Assembly: GCF_020524495.1 (NCBI RefSeq)
Contig: NZ_JAIVLB010000011.1
Location: forward strand, 1-64,000
Reading direction: 5' to 3'
DNA length: 64,000 nucleotides
Source of the DNA: Bacillus stratosphericus
Lineage (GTDB): Bacteria; Bacillota; Bacilli; Bacillales; Bacillaceae
A program made the position numbers and the translations under genes. A model generated the notes under the pieces. It was not told the DNA's origin, made no database searches, and saw only the letters and a program-made list of their open reading frames with translations. Below are positions 26,418 to 36,180 of the stretch, piece after piece. Numbering within the stretch: position 1 is the stretch's first letter; every line of letters starts with the position of its first letter.

Positions 26418-26756
26418 ACCATTGTTAAAATGGCGTTTGCGCTCAGAGCACTTGATGCAGATTCGATCCCAGTCTACTTTCTTCATGCAATCGAAGGAAA
26501 CCTCTTGAACATCAAGAACGAACACACCCGATAAAAGCGTTAAAGGTGTTGGCACTGAGCGATTCATTAATCTAACAAAAGAAATTCGGGTATCTGGGGA
26601 AGAGAGTTTAATTTACGGACGCTGCAGCCGCTAGCCCTTTATGCGGCAAACTCTATTTTTGTAGTCGATTATTTAACAACAAAATGTCAACAAGTCCAAG
26701 CCGATCATCACCTCATTGAAGATGTAGGTTTTGAAATAGAGGAATGTGCACTATAG
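26418..26756 (+). pseudogene. bioB: C-terminal fragment of biotin synthase with frameshifts
   Basis: The plus strand encodes, in three shifted pieces, VKMAFALRALDADSIPVYFL with HAIEG, then PLEHQ...[21 protein letters not shown], and [18 protein letters not shown] with [10 protein letters not shown] and [12 protein letters not shown]. These are the characteristic C-terminal blocks of BioB (radical-SAM biotin synthase). The N-terminal part with the CxxxCxxC cluster is absent and at least three frameshifts are present. The remaining bio genes are not in the window, so this is a stray relic, probably of a lost or relocated operon. Confidence 0.85.
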
Positions 26757-26757
26757 C

Positions 26758-26790
26758 AAAAAGTCTGCCGATGGCTCGGCAGACTTTTGA
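26758..26790. terminator. Bidirectional terminator-like hairpin
   Basis: AAAGTCTGCCGA pairs with TCGGCAGACTTTT. It would end the bioB-side transcript and, on the minus strand, that of the pseudogene at 26798-27080. Confidence 0.7.
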
Positions 26791-26797
26791 CATGAGA

Positions 26798-27080
26798 TTA
26801 GAATCTTTTACTGAATTTGACAGTACCGCTACCTTCTTCACGGTCAAATCTTCCAATAAATATCCAGTTAATATAGCCGACGTCACCATTGTTGACAAAC
26901 GTGCCATCTTCAATATCAAAGTAATACCATCATAGACGACATTGTTCAGTCCACTAAAGTCATGGTATTGACTTAAGTTTTGTACAACAACATGATGGTT
27001 TTGACCTGCTTCAGAATAGAGGGACAGAACCATTGAAGTAGCGATCACAGTACTGACGAAAAATTCACTTTTTCCCTCAT
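26798..27080 (-). pseudogene. Frameshifted small secreted protein
   Basis: ATG 27080 is preceded by AAGGAGGAG, but the frame ends after about ten codons. In a frame shifted by two bases the sequence continues FFVSTVIATSMVLSLYSEA, which reads as a signal peptide, then HHVVVQNLSQYHDFSG. After a second shift it ends with DGTFVNNGDVGYINWIFIG and GSGTVKFSKRF. The two shifts indicate a decayed gene for a small exported β-rich protein. Family not recognised. Confidence 0.6.
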
Positions 27081-27205
27081 TACTTCTAACTCCTCCTTAA
27101 ATCTACTACCCTTTCTTTTGTCTCTTAAACACTAATTTATGAAAAAACTTTATTTCCTACAAATTAAGAGGGGTTTTACTGTTTAAAAAAGGCATAACAA
27201 CAAAG

Positions 27206-27226
27206 AAACTCTCTTTCAAAAGAGTA
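27206..27226 (-). terminator. Possible terminator after uppP
   Basis: ACTCTTTTGAAAGAGAGT followed by TTCTTTG on the minus strand; short stem. Confidence 0.5.
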
Positions 27227-27228
27227 TT

Positions 27229-28062
27229 TTACATAAACAGGATAAATAAAATCAGACCTAGGATGATTCGGTATATCGCAAAAGGCACAAGTTTGATTTT
27301 ATTGATCAGTTTTAGGAAGAATCGAACAACAAAGAGAGCCACAATAAACGCACTCACAAAGCCGACGATAAAGAATGGAAGCATATCTGTCGTTAAGTAT
27401 TGGGCATTTTTTACAAGTGTTAAGGAACTTGCCCCTGCCATTATCGGCATGGCCATGATAAACGTAAAGTCAGCCGCAGCTCGGTGATTAAGACCTAGAA
27501 TAACACCACCTGCAATAGTAGAACCTGAGCGGGAGAAGCCAGGCCATAATGCCAAACATTGAAACAGCCCGATATAAAGTGCCTGTCTGTACGTCATGTT
27601 ATCCACAGAGCTTGTTTCTGATTTATGTTTATTGATCCAGTCAGCGACAAGCATCAGCACTGCCCCTAAAATCAATCCGACAGCAACCGTTTTGACATCA
27701 AACAAATATTTATCAATATAATCTTCAAATAAGAATCCTAAAATGACGGCTGGGACGAGTCCAACAGCAATTTGAGCAATGGTCAGCTTATGTCCGCTGC
27801 GCTTTTGTTCTTCTGTGATATTTTTCTTTAAGCCTAACAAGTTCAAAATACGATCTTTAAACACGATCATTACCGCTAGAATAGAGCCTAATTGGATCAC
27901 GACTTTAAATGTATTTGCCGCTTCTGGCGTAATAATTTCCTTCGATTTTAACCAAAGATCATCAACAATGATCATGTGTCCTGTAGACGAGACAGGTGCA
28001 TACTCTGTTAACCCTTCGACAATTCCTAAAATCAGTGCCACGAATAAATCCCATAGATTCAT
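27229..28062 (-). CDS. uppP: Undecaprenyl-diphosphatase UppP (BacA family)
   Basis: 277 residues from ATG 28062 (AAAGGAAAG upstream); B. subtilis UppP (YubB) has 276. Integral membrane phosphatase that recycles undecaprenyl pyrophosphate to the monophosphate carrier used in wall synthesis; loss raises bacitracin sensitivity. About seven membrane segments. Diagnostic motifs are EGLTEYAPVSSTGHM near residue 17 (Glu/Ser-rich first catalytic box) and PGFSRSGSTIAGG near 165 (second box, with the Arg/Ser of the active site). It lies downstream of yubA as in B. subtilis, with a long hairpin between them. Confidence 0.93.
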   Translation of the reverse strand: MNLWDLFVALILGIVEGLTEYAPVSSTGHMIIVDDLWLKSKEIITPEAANTFKVVIQLGSILAVMIVFKDRILNLLGLKKNITEEQKRSGHKLTIAQIAVGLVPAVILGFLFEDYIDKYLFDVKTVAVGLILGAVLMLVADWINKHKSETSSVDNMTYRQALYIGLFQCLALWPGFSRSGSTIAGGVILGLNHRAAADFTFIMAMPIMAGASSLTLVKNAQYLTTDMLPFFIVGFVSAFIVALFVVRFFLKLINKIKLVPFAIYRIILGLILFILFM

Positions 28063-28116
28063 GATATTCTTTCCTTTCAATTCTGATCTTTTGAACATGT
28101 CAAACATCTATGTCCA

Positions 28117-28156
28117 CATAAAGACAAGCTTCCTTTTTCGAAAGCTCGTCTTTATG
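28117..28156. repeat. Long inverted repeat between yubA and uppP
   Basis: CATAAAGACAAGCTTC and GAAAGCTCGTCTTTATG form a 16-bp stem with two mismatches. There is no T-run on the uppP side, so it is not a plain terminator; it could be an attenuator or an mRNA stabiliser. Confidence 0.6.
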
Positions 28157-28188
28157 ATACTATATTTTTTTAAAAAAAGATTATGACA

Positions 28189-29331
28189 TCAAACCTTCTC
28201 TTCTTTATACAAATTGGATCGCATTTTGAACCAATTAAACAAGTGGGTCGTGATGACTTTCAAAACGGCATACGTCGGAATAGCGACAATGACACCAACC
28301 AAGCTGAACAATTTAGCCGCTGTTAAAAGAACAAAAATGATGGTAATCGGGTGAATTTGAAGATTTTTCCCCATGACTTGCGGCGAAATAAATTTCCCCT
28401 CAATCAACTGAACAACTGTCCAAACAATAATCAGTTTCAACAGCATCACTGGTGACGTGACAAGCGCAATCACAATTGCTGGTGTAATGGCAATTGTTGG
28501 ACCAAGGTAAGGCACTACACTTGTACATGCCGCAATAATGGCTAGCAGCAAGGCATAGTCTAACCCGATAATCATATATCCAATTAAAAGAAGAAAACCG
28601 ATACAGAAGCTGACTATAATCTGTCCACGAATATATGAGCTCAGGCGATGGTTCATTTCGTGAAGCACGATATGTGTATGATCTCTTAGCTTATAAGGAA
28701 TAAATTTCAAAAAATAGTCTGGCAATTTTTTGCCGTCTTTTAATAGATAAAACAGAATAAAAGGAACTGTGATGATCGAGATGATAATTTCTGTCAGTGC
28801 ACCTAGGAAAGTCCCTACACCGGTAAAGGTGCTTTCCAAAATCTTCGTCGCTTGACTTGACGCTTTACTGACCAATTCCGATACGTTAAAGTTCATCGTA
28901 TTCTGCACTTGATTAATAAAGTTGCTCCCTGTTAATTGTCTAATCTGATCTTCTACCGTATCGACATATTTCGGAAAGTTATGAAACAGGCTCATGGTTT
29001 GTGCCTGTAAAAAAGGAATAATGGCCACAATGGTTATTGTAATAATCCCAATAATGACAATATATAAAAGCAAAATCGAATAGATCCGCTTAACTCTAAA
29101 TCTCTCTAACAAGTTGACAATCGGATTTAATAAATAATACACAACCCCCGTTAAAATAATCGGTAAGGCAATGGTTTTGATGAGTACAATGAGCGGTGTG
29201 AAGATAAAAGATGCTTTCGTGAAAACAAGGATGTTCAACCCTATTAATAGCAGGATGAGTAAAAAGAGAACAAACTTGTTATCAAGAAAAAATTTTCTAA
29301 ATTGACTGCTCCACATTTGCATAGAATTCAT
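28189..29331 (-). CDS. yubA: AI-2E family transporter YubA
   Basis: 380 residues, ATG start. About eight membrane segments; the cytosolic/peripheral region around 130-200 ([38 protein letters not shown]-like) and the C-terminal [20 protein letters not shown]-like loop are features of the AI-2E/TqsA/PerM family. Substrate is unknown. Order yubA-uppP is as in B. subtilis. Confidence 0.9.
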   Translation of the reverse strand: MNSMQMWSSQFRKFFLDNKFVLFLLILLLIGLNILVFTKASFIFTPLIVLIKTIALPIILTGVVYYLLNPIVNLLERFRVKRIYSILLLYIVIIGIITITIVAIIPFLQAQTMSLFHNFPKYVDTVEDQIRQLTGSNFINQVQNTMNFNVSELVSKASSQATKILESTFTGVGTFLGALTEIIISIITVPFILFYLLKDGKKLPDYFLKFIPYKLRDHTHIVLHEMNHRLSSYIRGQIIVSFCIGFLLLIGYMIIGLDYALLLAIIAACTSVVPYLGPTIAITPAIVIALVTSPVMLLKLIIVWTVVQLIEGKFISPQVMGKNLQIHPITIIFVLLTAAKLFSLVGVIVAIPTYAVLKVITTHLFNWFKMRSNLYKEEKV

Positions 29332-29695
29332 ATCGTTCCTCCAAACACGGGCTATTATATTAATAAATTGTACACTACTTGATCATGATATGGTGATCAT
29401 TGTTTTAGCTTTTTTTCCAAACCATATCATCAGAATCGGCTGTACAATCAGCCTTATCCATAGCACTGCTTGTTCTGTGCTCTCTTGACCTGAAAATGGA
29501 ATCCCTTCTCTCCCTTCTTTCTGAGTATTACCCGAATGAAGGAAGAAACTACCCGCTTTTCGTACATTTAAATACTTTATGTAAGACGCATCAGCCTAGA
29601 TAAAGGTTTCATCCGCTTTTCAATAAAAACAATATTCCTTCATCCAAACGCTTTCAAAGCATGTATAATCAGAGAAAGCAGAAGAAGGGATTGAC
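29332..29695. other. Intergenic strip with possible membrane-protein debris
   Basis: No intact gene. A minus-strand frame (about 29390-29540) reads TEQAVLWIRLIVQPILMIWF followed by GKKAKTM and a stop, which looks like the C-terminal membrane segment of a lost protein. A palindrome TGATCA-N8-TGATCA lies near 29372-29391. Nothing else can be supported. Confidence 0.4.
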
Positions 29696-29869
29696 ATGAT
29701 TCGATTTGCTGTCATCGGAACGAACTGGATTACAGATCGATTCTTACAGGCCGGAGAGGGAATTTCAGATTTTACTTGTACAGCCTTCTATTCTCGATCC
29801 ACTGAAAAGGGACAGGCATTTGTCGAAAAATACGGAATTGAAACGGTCTTACAAACTTACATTAAATAG
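29696..29869 (+). pseudogene. Truncated Gfo/Idh/MocA oxidoreductase (YulF-like)
   Basis: 57 codons: MIRFAVIGTNWITDRFLQAG then FYSRSTEKGQAFVEKYGIET, the N-terminal dinucleotide-binding fold of a Gfo/Idh/MocA oxidoreductase, and a stop. A full protein is about 330 residues, so more than 80% is missing. A purine-rich GAAGAAGGGA lies upstream. Residual similarity is to YulF-like proteins; assignment to that exact gene is inference. Confidence 0.75.
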
Positions 29870-29886
29870 AATATAGTGACGCGTTT

Positions 29887-29964
29887 GATTCAGTATATAC
29901 CATAGTTCTAAATCTTCAAATCATCACTGACAAACGCAATGACCTTTTTATCTGATAATCGCAT
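29887..29964 (-). pseudogene. N-terminal fragment of a DJ-1/PfpI family protein
   Basis: ATG 29964 with AAGGAGAG upstream gives MRLSDKKVIAFVSDD, then a one-base deletion; the next frame reads EDLELWY. MxLxxKKVIAFVSDDFEDLELWY is the usual start of PfpI/DJ-1 stress proteins. The gene is cut off after about 26 codons. Confidence 0.6.
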
Positions 29965-30015
29965 AACATCTCTCCTTTTCTTCCGATTACCTCTATTGTA
30001 CGAGATCATCTCTTA

Positions 30016-30051
30016 AAAAGAAAAGCGGTTCCCCTTGAGGAGAACCACTTT
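30016..30051 (-). terminator. Terminator of the chemoreceptor gene at 30.0-32.0 kb
   Basis: AAAGTGGTTCTCC pairs with GGGGAACCGCTTT, then TCTTTTT. Confidence 0.85.
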
Positions 30052-30056
30052 CACAA

Positions 30057-32045
30057 TTATTGATTGATCTTGAATTTTTTAATTAAATCACGCAGCTCTT
30101 CAGCCATTTGGGAAAGAGTCGTAGAAGAGGAACTAATCTCTTCCATTGATGCATGCTGCTCTTCAGCAGATGCCGCTATATCTTGAATACTTGCTGAACT
30201 CTCTCTAGACACATCTGCAATTTCATTTACTGCTTTAGAAATTTGCTCTGATCCTTTTGAAAGCTCGCATACCGTTGTATTCATTTCATTCATTCTCGTT
30301 GCGATTTCCGCTGTTTGATGGTTAATTTGTGAGAAGCTTTCTTTCGTTTGATCTGTAATAGAAAGACCATTTTTCACTTCTTCATTCACAGATTTGAACA
30401 TGCTTTGAGACATTTCAATTTCAGATACAATTTCTTTCACGAGCTTTTCAATCTCTTTTGCTGAATCCGATGATTGAACTGCAAGTTTACGTACTTCCTC
30501 TGCTACAACCGAGAAGCCTCTACCTGACTCGCCTGCACGTGCTGCTTCGATGGCTGCATTTAGTGCAAGTAAATTCGTTTGATCAGCAATGCCGTTAATA
30601 ACGCCTAAGATGTTTGTGATATCTTTTGATTTATGTTCTAGTCCGTTGATCACACCTTCAGCCTCTTTCACTGAATGATCAATTGTTTTCATTTGACCAA
30701 CTGTTTGCTCTACAAGCTGTCCACCTGTTTCTGCTACTGTTTTTGATTGAGCAGATGAAACTGTGATGACATCAGAGGTTTGAGCGACTTCATTTAGACC
30801 TTCGTTCATTTGTTTCAAATGCTTTGCGCTTTGCTCGACCATTTCACGTTGATTTTCGTTACCGTTCGAGAATGTTTCAATGGATGATGTAATATGTTCT
30901 GTTGCTTTTGTTGTTTGACCTGCACTTGCCGTCAGTTCTTCAGACGATGACGCCACGTTCTCAACAGATGTCTGTACAGCTTGAATGACATCTCTCAGTG
31001 ACTCACTCATTTCATTAAAGCTTGTGCCGAGCTGGCCAATTTCATCTTTTGACCGGACATCAATTTTTTCTGTTAAATCTCCCTCGCTGATCTTCTTCGA
31101 AGAGGAGACAAGCATAAAAAGTGGTTTTGTAATTGAACGAATGATAAAGAAGATGAGAATACCGCCAATGATGAGGGTGCCAACCAAAATAATAGCGGCC
31201 ATGTTATAGACAGGCTGTGCGGCAGCTTTTACTTCACTTACAAACATCGTACCGACAATCTTCCAGCCAGTCGCCTTGTTTGTAGTAAACTCCATTTGTT
31301 TTTCTTTTCCTTCAAACATATAACTCATGGATCCTTGATCTTGTGAATAGAGCTTTTCTAACCATTCACCAGATAATTTTGTGCCAGCTTTTTTCGTTGG
31401 ATGGGCAACATAGGTACGATCGAGACTTCCAATAAATGCATAGCCTTTTTTACCAATGTTAATACTATTTGATTCTTTCACTAGATTCGCAATATCTAGG
31501 TTCATCGCGATAACACCAGAGCCGTCCTCAAGCTTCTTAGAAATGGTTACAACAAGAGTACTGGTTGAGGCGGTTGGATACGGAGCTGAAACAGACAGTT
31601 CACCGTTTTTGTCCCAGCCATCTTTATACCAATCTCGTTCAGTTGCGACATAGTCAGCCGGCATTTTTTTATTAGGATATCTTGAAAACACTTTGCCATC
31701 ATTTGAAGCGACAAAGATACCTTCTATGTCATCATTCATACTCATGAATTGCTCAAAGCGGCCTTGAATTTCAGTTGTTCCCTTTTGCTTGAGCTTTTTC
31801 TCCGTGATCCATTGACTAAAGAAAGCGGCTGCGTCTGTTTTCACTTTCACAACCTTCGTAACATTTTTATCTAGCTGCTCAACGTTTTCCTTTGCACTTT
31901 GCAAGATTTGATCATTTAAGGAAGTGCTTGCAGCATGATATGAAGAGTATGCCAATACAATAATTGGGCATAACAGAATAAATAAGAAAGAGAATACGAG
32001 CTTTTTTGAAATAGAAGGCTTTTTGAAATACTGTATGAATTTCAT
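30057..32045 (-). CDS. Methyl-accepting chemotaxis protein (McpA/McpB/TlpA/TlpB group)
   Basis: 662 residues, exactly the size of the B. subtilis mcpA/mcpB/tlpA/tlpB products. First membrane segment at about 17-37, an extracellular dCache-type ligand domain to about 280 ([20 protein letters not shown]), second membrane segment about 282-302, HAMP domain, methylation helices, and the invariant hairpin [21 protein letters not shown] near residue 490-515. The C-terminal end FKINQ lacks a CheR-binding pentapeptide. It transmits ligand binding to CheA/CheW. Which of the four B. subtilis receptors it corresponds to, and its ligand, cannot be told by eye. Confidence 0.93.
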   Translation of the reverse strand: MKFIQYFKKPSISKKLVFSFLFILLCPIIVLAYSSYHAASTSLNDQILQSAKENVEQLDKNVTKVVKVKTDAAAFFSQWITEKKLKQKGTTEIQGRFEQFMSMNDDIEGIFVASNDGKVFSRYPNKKMPADYVATERDWYKDGWDKNGELSVSAPYPTASTSTLVVTISKKLEDGSGVIAMNLDIANLVKESNSINIGKKGYAFIGSLDRTYVAHPTKKAGTKLSGEWLEKLYSQDQGSMSYMFEGKEKQMEFTTNKATGWKIVGTMFVSEVKAAAQPVYNMAAIILVGTLIIGGILIFFIIRSITKPLFMLVSSSKKISEGDLTEKIDVRSKDEIGQLGTSFNEMSESLRDVIQAVQTSVENVASSSEELTASAGQTTKATEHITSSIETFSNGNENQREMVEQSAKHLKQMNEGLNEVAQTSDVITVSSAQSKTVAETGGQLVEQTVGQMKTIDHSVKEAEGVINGLEHKSKDITNILGVINGIADQTNLLALNAAIEAARAGESGRGFSVVAEEVRKLAVQSSDSAKEIEKLVKEIVSEIEMSQSMFKSVNEEVKNGLSITDQTKESFSQINHQTAEIATRMNEMNTTVCELSKGSEQISKAVNEIADVSRESSASIQDIAASAEEQHASMEEISSSSTTLSQMAEELRDLIKKFKINQ

Positions 32046-32164
32046 AAAAAAGAAAACTCCTTTTAGTAAGATAGTATATTTATCGGAAGAACTACTAGGT
32101 TGTTTACTTTTTTAACTTATTAAAGTATAACAGCACTGAACATCAAAATGGGTTTTTATTAGAC

Positions 32165-32690
32165 AGCTTTCGAGTTATGAGTTCGATATTGTATCGGACT
32201 CATGACTTTTAGTTTTGTCTTTATTCGTGTTAATTGTAGTAATCAATATATTGCTCAAGTCTTTAAGATGCCGAAGAAGCTCTCTATAACTGCGTTATAA
32301 TAGCAGTTGCCTTTTCGGGACATACTCTGTGTTATTCCACGCTTATTAAGGGGTGTCTATATTGGTCATGCCACACTTGATCGGAATGTATCATCGGTTT
32401 CTCTTCCTCATCTAATCGGTTGAATGCCTGATGAAGCATCGTTGAGGCGAGGGAATCAATAGGTCTTGACCGATTGTATAGGTAATGATTTCACCATTAA
32501 ATAGATCTAATATGGGCTATACTTCCCATGCTCATTTATATAGTCAAGTACGTCTAATTATATATTGATACTTTCTCACCCAATATTGAAGTATACTTTT
32601 GTGCACACCAATATGTTTTGCAATTCCTTTGATTTAGTCAAAAGAAAAGCACCTCCAAATGTTAGATTGTGTCTAACATTTGGGGTGCAC
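32165..32690 (-). mobile_element. IS3-family (IS150-like) element remnant
   Basis: Between the two chemoreceptor genes. Near 32550-32640 the minus strand reads IKGIAKHIGVHKSILQYWV, an orfA-type helix-turn-helix. Near 32530-32180 it reads PILDLFNGEIITYTIG, LASTMLHQAFNRLDEEEKP with MIHSDQ, then further orfB pieces ([13 protein letters not shown]-like, IDYYN), in several frames with stops. These are the DDE-transposase blocks of an IS150-type element. Much is deleted. The sequence TGTCTAACATTTGGGGTGCA at 32670-32690 resembles an IS3-family terminal repeat. Confidence 0.8.
32646..32690 (-). terminator. Terminator built from IS end sequence
   Basis: CCAAATGTTAGA and TCTAACATTTGG form a perfect 12-bp stem, extended by GCACC/GGTGC, followed by TTTTCTTTT on the minus strand. 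It lies directly after the chemoreceptor gene at 32720-34711. Confidence 0.75.
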
Positions 32691-32719
32691 TTCATCGGCG
32701 GAGGCTCTTTTTTGCGTGT

Positions 32720-34711
32720 CTATTCCACCTTAAATTTGCTAATCAAATCACGTAATTCTTCTGCCATTGAAGAAAGTGTGGCAGAGGATGAGCTGATTTC
32801 TTCCATTGATGCCAGTTGTTCCTCTGCTGAAGCGGCAATGTCTTGGATATTTGCTGAGCTTTCACGAGATACCTCTGCGATCTCACGAACAGCCTCTGAA
32901 ACATGTGCAGAGCCTTTTGAAAGCTGGACAACCGTTTGGTTCATTGTTTGGAGCTGATCTGAAATTTCTTTTGTCATTTCGAAAATATTGTGGAAGCTTA
33001 CTCTCGTTTGTTCAGTGAAGCTTAAGCCTGATTGGACTTCTCGATTCACCGCAGTGAAGACTTCCTGTGATACATCAATGTCTTGAACGATTTCTTTGAT
33101 CAAATTCTCTATTTCTTTCGCCGAGTTTGCTGATTGAACAGCAAGTTTTCTCACTTCCTCTGCTACAACGGAGAAACCTCGTCCGGATTCCCCAGCTCTT
33201 GCTGCTTCTATCGCTGCATTTAGCGCAAGTAAATTCGTTTGATCGGCGATACCATTGATGACACCGAGAATTTGAGCAATGTCTTTTGATTTACTTTCCA
33301 GAGCGCTTATGACATTCTCTGCTTTTTTCACTGATTGATCTATGACATTCATTTGAGAAGCGGTTTTTTCAACAAGCTGTTCTCCTTCTCCTGCGATATC
33401 TGTCGATTTGATCGATGAAGCGGTAATCGATTCAGCAGATTCATTCATATGCTGAAGTCCTCTATTCATTTCCTCTAACTCAACTGAGCTGGATTCCACT
33501 TTATCATTTTGACTTTCATTTCCGCTGGAGAATTGTTCAATGGCTAATGTAATATGCTCTGTTGCTTTACTTGTTTGTCCTGCACTGGCGGTCAGTTCTT
33601 CTGATGAAGAAGCGACATTTTCGACTGAGGTTTGAACGGCACCAATGAGGGATCTTAATGAGTCAATCATCGTATTAAAGTCTTTACCAACTTGTCCAAT
33701 TTCGTCATCTGATTGGATCTGTAGCTTATCACGCAAATCACCATTACTGACCTTTTTCGAGAAACTGGCAAGATTGGATAATCTCTTTGATATTGAGCGG
33801 ACGATAAAGAAGATGAGGGTTCCTGCTACAATAAGTGTCACACTGAACACGATAATGGCTGTATGGAATACTGGCTTTGCTGCATCTTTGACTTCTGATA
33901 CGAGCATCGTTCCACCGATTTTCCACCCTGTTAATTCATTGGTCACATACGCAACCTTTTTATCAGTTCCTTTAATCGTATAACTGCCGCTTCCCTCCTT
34001 GTTTTGATAAATAATATTCGCCAAACTTTCATTTACTTGACTCCCTGTTTTTTGGGTTGGATCTGCCAGAACGGTTTTATCCTTCTCCATGATAAAGGCG
34101 TAGCCTTTATGCCCAATTTTGATTTCTTTTAATTTTTTATTCAGGCTGTCAATTTCCATATCAAGCCCGATCACACCTGATCCATCTTCCATTTTTCGGG
34201 CAATAGTGATCACCATTTTGCCTGTGGATGCTGCTACGTAAGGCTTTGTGATGACTTGCTTGCCATTTTCAGCACTCATTGCCTCTTGATACCATGGACG
34301 CTCTCTCGGGTCATAGCCATCAGGCATTTTTTGAACTGGGTATTGCATGAACAATCCCTTTTCAGAACCTGCATAGATAGCAGCTACATCTTTTTCATTA
34401 ATTTTCCCATATTGCTGCAATTCTTTAATAGTCGCATTTCTATTTTTTTCTTGAAGATTAGAAGCTTTTAGAGAAACTGTAAACAGTGTAACAGCCTCTA
34501 CATGGTTTCCAATACTTTCATTAATTAATTTATCAAATGTATTGACTTGGCTCATAGCACTGCCCATAATCTGTTTGTCCAGCTCTGTCTTTGATGTAAA
34601 AAATGCACTAATTGTCAGTGTTACAGTTGGCAGAATAAGGACTACCAAAAAGGCAATGATTAATTTTTTTGAAATGGATGGTTTTTTGAACCATTGGATC
34701 ATTTTTCCCAT
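32720..34711 (-). CDS. Methyl-accepting chemotaxis protein, second copy
   Basis: 663 residues, about the same architecture as its neighbour: membrane segment about 17-37, dCache-type domain with [20 protein letters not shown], second membrane segment near 283-303, HAMP and the signalling hairpin [21 protein letters not shown]. The signalling half is nearly identical to the neighbouring receptor, whereas the ligand domain differs clearly, so the two probably bind different attractants. Both belong to the tlp/mcp cluster that lies next to tgl in B. subtilis. Confidence 0.93.
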   Translation of the reverse strand: MGKMIQWFKKPSISKKLIIAFLVVLILPTVTLTISAFFTSKTELDKQIMGSAMSQVNTFDKLINESIGNHVEAVTLFTVSLKASNLQEKNRNATIKELQQYGKINEKDVAAIYAGSEKGLFMQYPVQKMPDGYDPRERPWYQEAMSAENGKQVITKPYVAASTGKMVITIARKMEDGSGVIGLDMEIDSLNKKLKEIKIGHKGYAFIMEKDKTVLADPTQKTGSQVNESLANIIYQNKEGSGSYTIKGTDKKVAYVTNELTGWKIGGTMLVSEVKDAAKPVFHTAIIVFSVTLIVAGTLIFFIVRSISKRLSNLASFSKKVSNGDLRDKLQIQSDDEIGQVGKDFNTMIDSLRSLIGAVQTSVENVASSSEELTASAGQTSKATEHITLAIEQFSSGNESQNDKVESSSVELEEMNRGLQHMNESAESITASSIKSTDIAGEGEQLVEKTASQMNVIDQSVKKAENVISALESKSKDIAQILGVINGIADQTNLLALNAAIEAARAGESGRGFSVVAEEVRKLAVQSANSAKEIENLIKEIVQDIDVSQEVFTAVNREVQSGLSFTEQTRVSFHNIFEMTKEISDQLQTMNQTVVQLSKGSAHVSEAVREIAEVSRESSANIQDIAASAEEQLASMEEISSSSATLSSMAEELRDLISKFKVE

Positions 34712-34782
34712 TTTCTCTTTCCCCCTTCTCTAAAGTTATTATCGGATGAAAGATATATTTTTAGAGGCTAGAAATGACGTTT

Positions 34783-35090
34783 TTAAAAAAATACCCAGTT
34801 AATGCCTGGATATTTTTTCATCGATTTAAATTGACTTGTTAGCTCTTTTAGTTCTTCGGCCATATTTGCAAGTGTAACAAAAGGTGATGTAATTTCTTCC
34901 ATAGATGCCCACTTTTCTTCAGCAGAGGCAGCAATGTCTTGAATACTCGCTTCGCTTTCTCTTGAGACTTGGCGCATTTCCTGCTTCGCTTGTGAAATAA
35001 GCTTTGAACCGCTCGATAGGTTAATTGTTAATTGCTGTATCGTTTAACTGGGAGAGCTTTTTCGACATGCCTTCTGCTGCCTTTTTTTAA
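34783..35090 (-). pseudogene. C-terminal relic of a third chemoreceptor
   Basis: Minus strand reads [20 protein letters not shown] and MEEITSPFVTLANMAEELKEL, the last helical part of an Mcp/Tlp receptor. An upstream piece (LSSGSKLISQAKQE and MSKKLSQLNDTAI) is in another frame. The rest of the gene is gone. B. subtilis has four receptors here; this window shows two intact and one broken. Confidence 0.8.
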
Positions 35091-35146
35091 TTGATTCCTT
35101 GCCCAAGCATCACGCATACGCTAATAAAAAAGGGGGCGCTTTTCAT

Positions 35147-35887
35147 ATGATTATCCTTTCCGGACAGCCAGTGACAAATGATCAGCTGGCATCGTTTCAG
35201 CTAGAGGGGCAAAAGCGGATCATTTTGATGCAGCTACAAGCCTCAAATGATACGTTCCGCTATAGGCAAGCATCTGATTTGTTGTTTGAGGTGACCTTAC
35301 GATCGAACATCATGAATGCGGCAAGAGATTTGCATAAAAGTGGTGTTTCATTTGCCATCTTTCAACGATCTCGTGCAAATGAGGCATTTTGGCGTGTATC
35401 AGAGGCAGGGGCACTAGAACTACGCTATCAAGTCGAACCATCTACAGGGATTAAGGACATTTTTGAAAATGGCTCAAAATATGCTTTTGAATGTGCGACT
35501 GCGATTGTCATTGTGTTTTATATGGGGGTACTGCAAACGGTAGGAGACGAGAAGTTCAATCGAAGGCTTCGTAGTTTAACTTTGTATGACTGGCATTATG
35601 ATACACTGTCTATTTATACAGAACGGGGAAATGACTTTATTTATGGGGATTGTTTATATTTCGAAAATCCGGAGTTTAGTTATCAGCAGTCCCAATGGCG
35701 TGGGGAAAATGTCATTTACTTAGGAGAAGATCAATATTACGGGCATGGGCTTGGCATTTTAACTGCCGCAGAAATTATCGACAAATTAAACAGCAGAAGG
35801 CGGCCAGGTGCTGTTCAGTCCGCTTATTTACTGCCCCAGACTACCCGGATGGATGTCATTTATCTTAGGCAGATGTTTGGTAGCTAA
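35147..35887 (+). CDS. tgl: Protein-glutamine γ-glutamyltransferase (spore coat transglutaminase)
   Basis: 246 residues from ATG 35147 (AAGGGGG upstream; a longer frame to 35099 has no such site); B. subtilis Tgl has 245. It cross-links coat proteins such as GerQ through ε-(γ-glutamyl)lysine bonds late in sporulation. The catalytic Cys116 (FECATA), Glu187 (RGENVI) and His200 (YYGHG) of the B. subtilis enzyme are all found at the same positions. It is a single-gene unit, as expected for a mother-cell (sigma-K) gene, followed by a terminator. Confidence 0.93.
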   Translation: MIILSGQPVTNDQLASFQLEGQKRIILMQLQASNDTFRYRQASDLLFEVTLRSNIMNAARDLHKSGVSFAIFQRSRANEAFWRVSEAGALELRYQVEPSTGIKDIFENGSKYAFECATAIVIVFYMGVLQTVGDEKFNRRLRSLTLYDWHYDTLSIYTERGNDFIYGDCLYFENPEFSYQQSQWRGENVIYLGEDQYYGHGLGILTAAEIIDKLNSRRRPGAVQSAYLLPQTTRMDVIYLRQMFGS

Positions 35888-35927
35888 AAAAAGCCTCTTG
35901 TCTATTGGTTATGACAAGGGGCTTTTG
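35884..35927 (+). terminator. Terminator of tgl
   Basis: AAAAAGCCTCTTGTC pairs with GACAAGGGGCTTTT and ends in a short T-run. Confidence 0.8.
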
Positions 35928-36156
35928 TATGCCTTGCGTTTATGATAATCTTGCAGCGTGCCAAGCATCGTGTTCGCAAGGATCTCCATTTTTTCTAGTC
36001 TTTTCTAGTGACTGGCGGATCGTGCTCGCTCCATTTTACGTAACGAACAAAATAGTAGTGTCGAATGGGCGTAAGGACGGCAGGAGAGTGTGGGAATTCA
36101 TCAAACCAAAATTCAATTTGTCCTTTTTTACGGTATGAATGTTTTAAGATGTCCAT
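35909..36156 (-). pseudogene. Small conserved-looking protein with one frameshift
   Basis: From ATG 36156 (AAAGG just upstream) the frame gives MDILKHSYRKKGQIEFWFDE followed by HYYFVRYVKWSEHDPPVTRKD and a TAG at 35997. In the next frame the sequence continues LEKMEILANTMLGTLQDYHK to 35909. A single-base deletion in TAGAAAAAATGG would explain the break. Joined, it would be an ~82-residue soluble protein. I do not recognise the family. A sequencing error in the A-run is possible. Confidence 0.55.
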
Positions 36157-36180
36157 CCTTTCACACCACCCAGTATGATT

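Noticed and set aside
26713-27048. Minus-strand frame of 111 codons
   Set aside because: It spans the terminator at 26758-26790 and mixes reading frames of a decayed secreted protein; the pseudogene reading explains it better.
29372-29391. Palindrome TGATCA-N8-TGATCA upstream of yubA
   Set aside because: Short restriction-like palindromes occur by chance; no matching partner site or promoter overlap could be shown.
35905-36138. Plus-strand frame downstream of tgl
   Set aside because: It starts inside the tgl terminator and is antisense to a more protein-like minus-strand gene.
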